A DNA stretch of 8,154 bases from an uncultured Candidatus Saccharibacteria bacterium. GTDB taxonomy: Bacteria > Patescibacteria > Saccharimonadia > Saccharimonadales > UBA6022. The stretch is from positions 1-8,154 of the forward strand of contig CAMLGO010000032.1 of assembly GCA_946479665.1 (NCBI GenBank), read 5' to 3'. Below, one piece after another: positions 5,194-8,154 of this stretch (the first letter of the stretch is position 1; every line of letters starts with the position of its first letter). The position numbers and the translations under genes were made by a program. The notes beneath the pieces were generated by a model that was not told the DNA's origin, made no database searches, and saw nothing but the letters and a program-made list of their open reading frames with translations.

Positions 5194-7554
5194 ATGATAG
5201 TTGGTAGTGGGCAAACTTTTAAGTTTGGCATATTTATTTCAGCACTGATTGTTAGCAGTGCTTTTGTCGCTGTTGCAGTTGGGGGTGTAGCCCAGGCGTT
5301 GAATGTACAGGATCCGAAGTATGCCAACCCGCCAGATCAGGCTAAGGCTCAACTATGGGGTGATGATTTTTGTTCCTATTGGGATAAAAACGGCGGTGGA
5401 TATGTTGGTGATATGGTATGGATCACTGCGAGGGATGGGTCAAAGGATATATACGCATACCAGGGCGCTACCACGGCACCTATACTGGTTAATGCCGGAG
5501 GTAAATATTGTGGTGCTCATAATTCGTCAATTCAAGTCTACGGGCACTATTATGATGACCTCGGTACTATTACGAACAATAACGTGAATAGAACCCCTAA
5601 GATTGCTTATCCGAAGCAGGCAGCGAGTACGTATTTCCATGCCGAGAAGAAGAGCTCTATTAATATTAGTAGCCTTGGTGCTGGTGATCATACCTTATGC
5701 ATAACACTAGATACAGTCTATGGTGGTTTGTCGCCGCAGCCATCGCCAAATGCCTGTTCGCCGATTACATTACACATTCTACAGAAGTGGACAATCAATG
5801 GCCAAAGTTACATTCGCAAGAGTACCTCTAAGAATAATTCTCAGGGCACGATTACCGCACAGCCTGGCGACACGCTCTATTGGTCGCACGATATGCGCTC
5901 AAGTGCCGATATGGATAGGGACGTTTACTATAACGTCGACAAAAAAGGCTTCAGCGGTCCTTGGGTTGGGTGGAACGCGGCAAAGGAGCCGCTCGGCTCG
6001 GCTCGCGGTACGGCAGGGCAGCTGTTCGTAACGGCATATCCACCTAATGATTCGTACACGGTCAAGGACGTGACACAGGACGACGTCGGTCAAGGGCCCA
6101 TGTGTCAGCGTATCGCCTGGAAAGATGGCGCGTGGTGGGATCGTGACGGTTGGCTGTGGAGCGGTTGGGCCTGTGCTAATGTGCCGTATAACTTCAACCT
6201 CACGCCATCAATCGACCCGCTAGGTAAAGAGTTTGGCGACCAGGGAGGCACGGTGCCGACAGTATCTGGCAAAGTGACCAACAGCGGTCCAACCAAGAGC
6301 TATATTGATGTTCAATGGCAGCTTAGCAAGGTTATTGTAAAGCCAGGAGGCAGTATTGAGGAGGCGCGACAGATTGATGATACTAAGGACGGCTGTGCGT
6401 ATTATGCGAACAACTGTACTCCAATAAATGGGCGAGGTTCGGGCGAGGGTGATTCAAGCTTCGGCGTAAAAGCAACGGTAGTCAAACAGCTTTTGAATGA
6501 ACAGATCGGTGACCTGGACGTGGGTAGCAAGGTTTGTTACGGCATGTCGGTAAAAGCATATAAACCAGGCCTTACCAATGCTTCGCCGAATTGGCGCCAT
6601 AGTCCAGCCGAATGTGTCATTGTTGGTAAAAAGCCAAAAGTACAGGTATGGGGCGGTGATTTATCGGTAGGCCGCCGCTTCGTGGGTGATGTGACCCCTG
6701 TGCCGGGGAGTAATGTCGAGGTGAGTAAGTCGGTGAAGGATAATGGCACGAAGACATTTGGTAGCTGGGTGGAGTATGGCGTCTTCGCGCCCGGTACGAT
6801 AGACGGCGCCGGTTCTGCCGCCGGGCTTGCCGGTCAAAACGGCAACTCATCGAGTAATCAAGTCGACTGGAGTAAGCTTACGTTTGCCAATGGCGGCCAC
6901 ACACCGGCCAGTGGCTGTAATGGAACGGTGAGGTTTGGATGTTTTGCTAAACCAGGCGGCATGGGCGCTATTCCAGATGTAGCAGCTCGGTTGGCGCCAA
7001 AGGCAACGACAAGCACTCCGCAATTGACCGGTAGCGTCTCTCTTGATGCACTCAAGGGCACCTATTATGCAAACGGCAACTTAACAATCAGTGGAGGCAC
7101 TGTCGGTAAGGGCAATTCGGTCATCATTAAGGCTCGTGGAACAGTGTTTATTGATGGAGACATCAAATACAATACATCAGGTTCACTTCATTCATTAAGT
7201 GAGATTCCACAGGTGGTCGTTCTCGCAAATAACATTCAGATCAAGGACACCGTGACGAATGTTGACGCTTGGCTAATTGCTAATGGTGCGAGCGGTGGTC
7301 TCTATACCTGCGGCGCGTTTAGGGCGGTTCTTACAAGTAAGGTCTGCGACAAGCCGCTGACGATCAACGGGCCGGTAATGGCCAAGAGGCTATTCTTGCA
7401 GCGCACAGCTGGCTCAGGAACAGGCCTAGCGAGTAACGAACCTGCTGAGATCCTTAATCTTCGGGCCGATGCCTACCTGTGGGCAATTGATCAGGCTGGT
7501 GGGCAGGGTAGTATCCGAACACTCAAGACCGATGAGCTGGCGCCAAGGTTCTAA
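5194..7554 (+). CDS. Large exported Cys-paired protein, pilus-linked, unknown function
   Basis: This 786-residue exported protein has a signal segment (about 9-30), probably cleaved after VAQA (32-35). Residues 40-335 are beta-rich and aromatic, with many Trp (for example DGAWWDRDGWLWSGW). Residues 338-480 look like an Ig-like or CARDB-like domain (TVPTVSGKVTNSGPTKSYIDVQW). After KPKVQVWGGDL (480-490) comes a Gly/Ser/Asn-rich stretch. Residues 620-760 resemble a beta-solenoid (GTYYANGNLTISGG, GTVFIDGDI, PQVVVLANNIQI, DAWLIANG, GPVMAKRLFLQRT), with the last residues ELAPRF. Cys residues 60/106, 169/188, 304/327, 401/408, 448/474, 575/583 and 706/718 form seven neighbouring pairs, suiting disulfides outside the cell. 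I associate large proteins with this C-terminal pattern with CPR genomes, but know no proven function. Its membrane partner upstream and pilM downstream suggest a pilus-associated adhesin or surface protein. No clear terminal anchor is seen. Confidence 0.85.
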   Translation: MIVGSGQTFKFGIFISALIVSSAFVAVAVGGVAQALNVQDPKYANPPDQAKAQLWGDDFCSYWDKNGGGYVGDMVWITARDGSKDIYAYQGATTAPILVNAGGKYCGAHNSSIQVYGHYYDDLGTITNNNVNRTPKIAYPKQAASTYFHAEKKSSINISSLGAGDHTLCITLDTVYGGLSPQPSPNACSPITLHILQKWTINGQSYIRKSTSKNNSQGTITAQPGDTLYWSHDMRSSADMDRDVYYNVDKKGFSGPWVGWNAAKEPLGSARGTAGQLFVTAYPPNDSYTVKDVTQDDVGQGPMCQRIAWKDGAWWDRDGWLWSGWACANVPYNFNLTPSIDPLGKEFGDQGGTVPTVSGKVTNSGPTKSYIDVQWQLSKVIVKPGGSIEEARQIDDTKDGCAYYANNCTPINGRGSGEGDSSFGVKATVVKQLLNEQIGDLDVGSKVCYGMSVKAYKPGLTNASPNWRHSPAECVIVGKKPKVQVWGGDLSVGRRFVGDVTPVPGSNVEVSKSVKDNGTKTFGSWVEYGVFAPGTIDGAGSAAGLAGQNGNSSSNQVDWSKLTFANGGHTPASGCNGTVRFGCFAKPGGMGAIPDVAARLAPKATTSTPQLTGSVSLDALKGTYYANGNLTISGGTVGKGNSVIIKARGTVFIDGDIKYNTSGSLHSLSEIPQVVVLANNIQIKDTVTNVDAWLIANGASGGLYTCGAFRAVLTSKVCDKPLTINGPVMAKRLFLQRTAGSGTGLASNEPAEILNLRADAYLWAIDQAGGQGSIRTLKTDELAPRF

Positions 7555-7573
7555 ATAACACTTAACAATAGGC

Positions 7574-7603
7574 TTGTATTTTATGATCGTGCTTATGTAT
7601 AAT
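7574..7603 (+). promoter_or_regulatory. Promoter of pilM
   Basis: A consensus -10 TATAAT (7598-7603) with a weak -35 TTGTAT (7574-7579) at 18-bp spacing lies in the 59-base gap after the exported-protein gene. Ten bases separate the -10 from ATG 7614. GAGG at 7604-7607 has Shine-Dalgarno spacing, but a start site about 7 bases past the -10 would leave it out of the RNA made here. It could serve only read-through RNA. No terminator is seen in the gap, so read-through is possible. Confidence 0.6.
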
Positions 7604-7613
7604 GAGGGATAAT

Positions 7614-8154
7614 ATGGCATTACTAAAAGGCGTGGGCGACTTTTTTGCACTAGACATCGGTTCCAATGCGGTTCGCGTAGTTCAGTTAGCAAACAACGGT
7701 ACAGATAACTGGACATTACTTCACTATGGGTACGCACCGGTTGATTCAAAAATAACAGCAAGCAACTCTACGGAAGCGCAGCGTCGTTTGGGTGAAGTGA
7801 TCATGACGGCCATCGGCCAGAGCGGCATCAAGACAAAGAATGTTGTGATTGGCTTGCCATCGAGCAAAACGTTTACAACAGTGATTGATGTTCCGACGGT
7901 GTCAGCGGCAGAGCTAAAGGCAACGTTGAAGTATCAAGTTGATCAATATATTCCTATGTCGATTGATGAGGCTAAGGTTGATTGGGCGCTGCTCGGACAG
8001 TCACTCCACGATCCTCAAAAACAAGAAGTGCTACTTGCGAGTACGGCAAATGCATACGCCGAGGAACGACTTGAATTTGTTGAAGGCCTTGGCCTAAATG
8101 TTATTGCTGCCGAACCAGATCCACTCGCTATGGTTCGCTCGCTACTGCCAAGTG
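7614..8154 (+). CDS. pilM: Type IV pilus assembly protein PilM, 5' part (right edge cut)
   Basis: The first 180 residues of PilM are present. PilM is the actin-like cytoplasmic ATP-binding protein of the type IV pilus inner-membrane platform; it binds the N-terminus of PilN and connects to the assembly motor. The phosphate-1 motif of the actin/FtsA fold reads FALDIGSNAVRVVQL (11-25). The family pattern continues with NVVIGLPSSKTFTTVIDVP (77-95), ELKATLKYQVDQYIPMSIDEAKVDW (100-124) and LGLNVIAAEPDPLAMVRSL, the 1C-like region. These stretches make the assignment secure. The usual length is about 350 residues, so roughly half is missing. pilN, pilO or other pilus genes would be expected next. 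Its own promoter separates it partly from the exported-protein gene, but no terminator stands between them, so joint expression is plausible. Confidence 0.93.
   Translation, partial: MALLKGVGDFFALDIGSNAVRVVQLANNGTDNWTLLHYGYAPVDSKITASNSTEAQRRLGEVIMTAIGQSGIKTKNVVIGLPSSKTFTTVIDVPTVSAAELKATLKYQVDQYIPMSIDEAKVDWALLGQSLHDPQKQEVLLASTANAYAEERLEFVEGLGLNVIAAEPDPLAMVRSLLPS

Overview
The window looks like chromosomal DNA of a Patescibacteria/CPR bacterium, most likely a Saccharibacteria (TM7) relative. This is inferred, not proven. The evidence is compact genes of mixed base composition, a standard genetic code (TGA is a stop), several near-leaderless genes, a stand-alone cupin of the sugar-phosphate isomerase type, and a large secreted Cys-paired protein ending in ELAPRF beside pilM, a layout I associate with this group. 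No mobile element, CRISPR array, tRNA or rRNA was seen.

Left part (1-1660): the 3' end of a sortase-like gene runs off the left edge. It ends in a G.U-rich terminator and converges on ychF, a universally conserved P-loop NTPase gene on the minus strand. ychF and the next gene (1663-2355, a probable winged-helix protein of unknown role) diverge from a 63-base promoter region. That region holds a perfect 11-bp inverted repeat overlapping both core promoters, a good candidate operator.

Middle part (2356-4530): a cupin protein related to the C-terminal domain of type II mannose-6-phosphate isomerases is followed by a spacer of about 230 bases. The spacer has three GATAARCG boxes, an extended -10 promoter and a leader of three adjacent hairpins. 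It leads into a GC-richer gene for a secreted, membrane-anchored cell-surface protein. That protein has an N-terminal beta-type region, two PTPTxTETAT stalks, a His/Cys-rich actinobacterial-type CHAT...GHxxHxGDIxPPF module and a C-terminal transmembrane anchor. A strong intrinsic terminator closes this unit.

Right part (4531-8154): a two-gene unit encodes a single-pass membrane protein with helical (TPR-like) repeats and, one base later, a 786-residue exported protein with 14 cysteines in seven neighbouring pairs and a beta-solenoid-like C-terminus. pilM follows with its own promoter and runs off the right edge, so a type IV pilus assembly operon probably continues there. My inference is that much of the window serves the cell surface (sortase-like protein, stalked wall protein, pilus-linked exported protein). 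The least described parts are the 786-residue protein with its membrane partner, the structured leader of the stalk protein, and the palindromic operator between ychF and the winged-helix gene.
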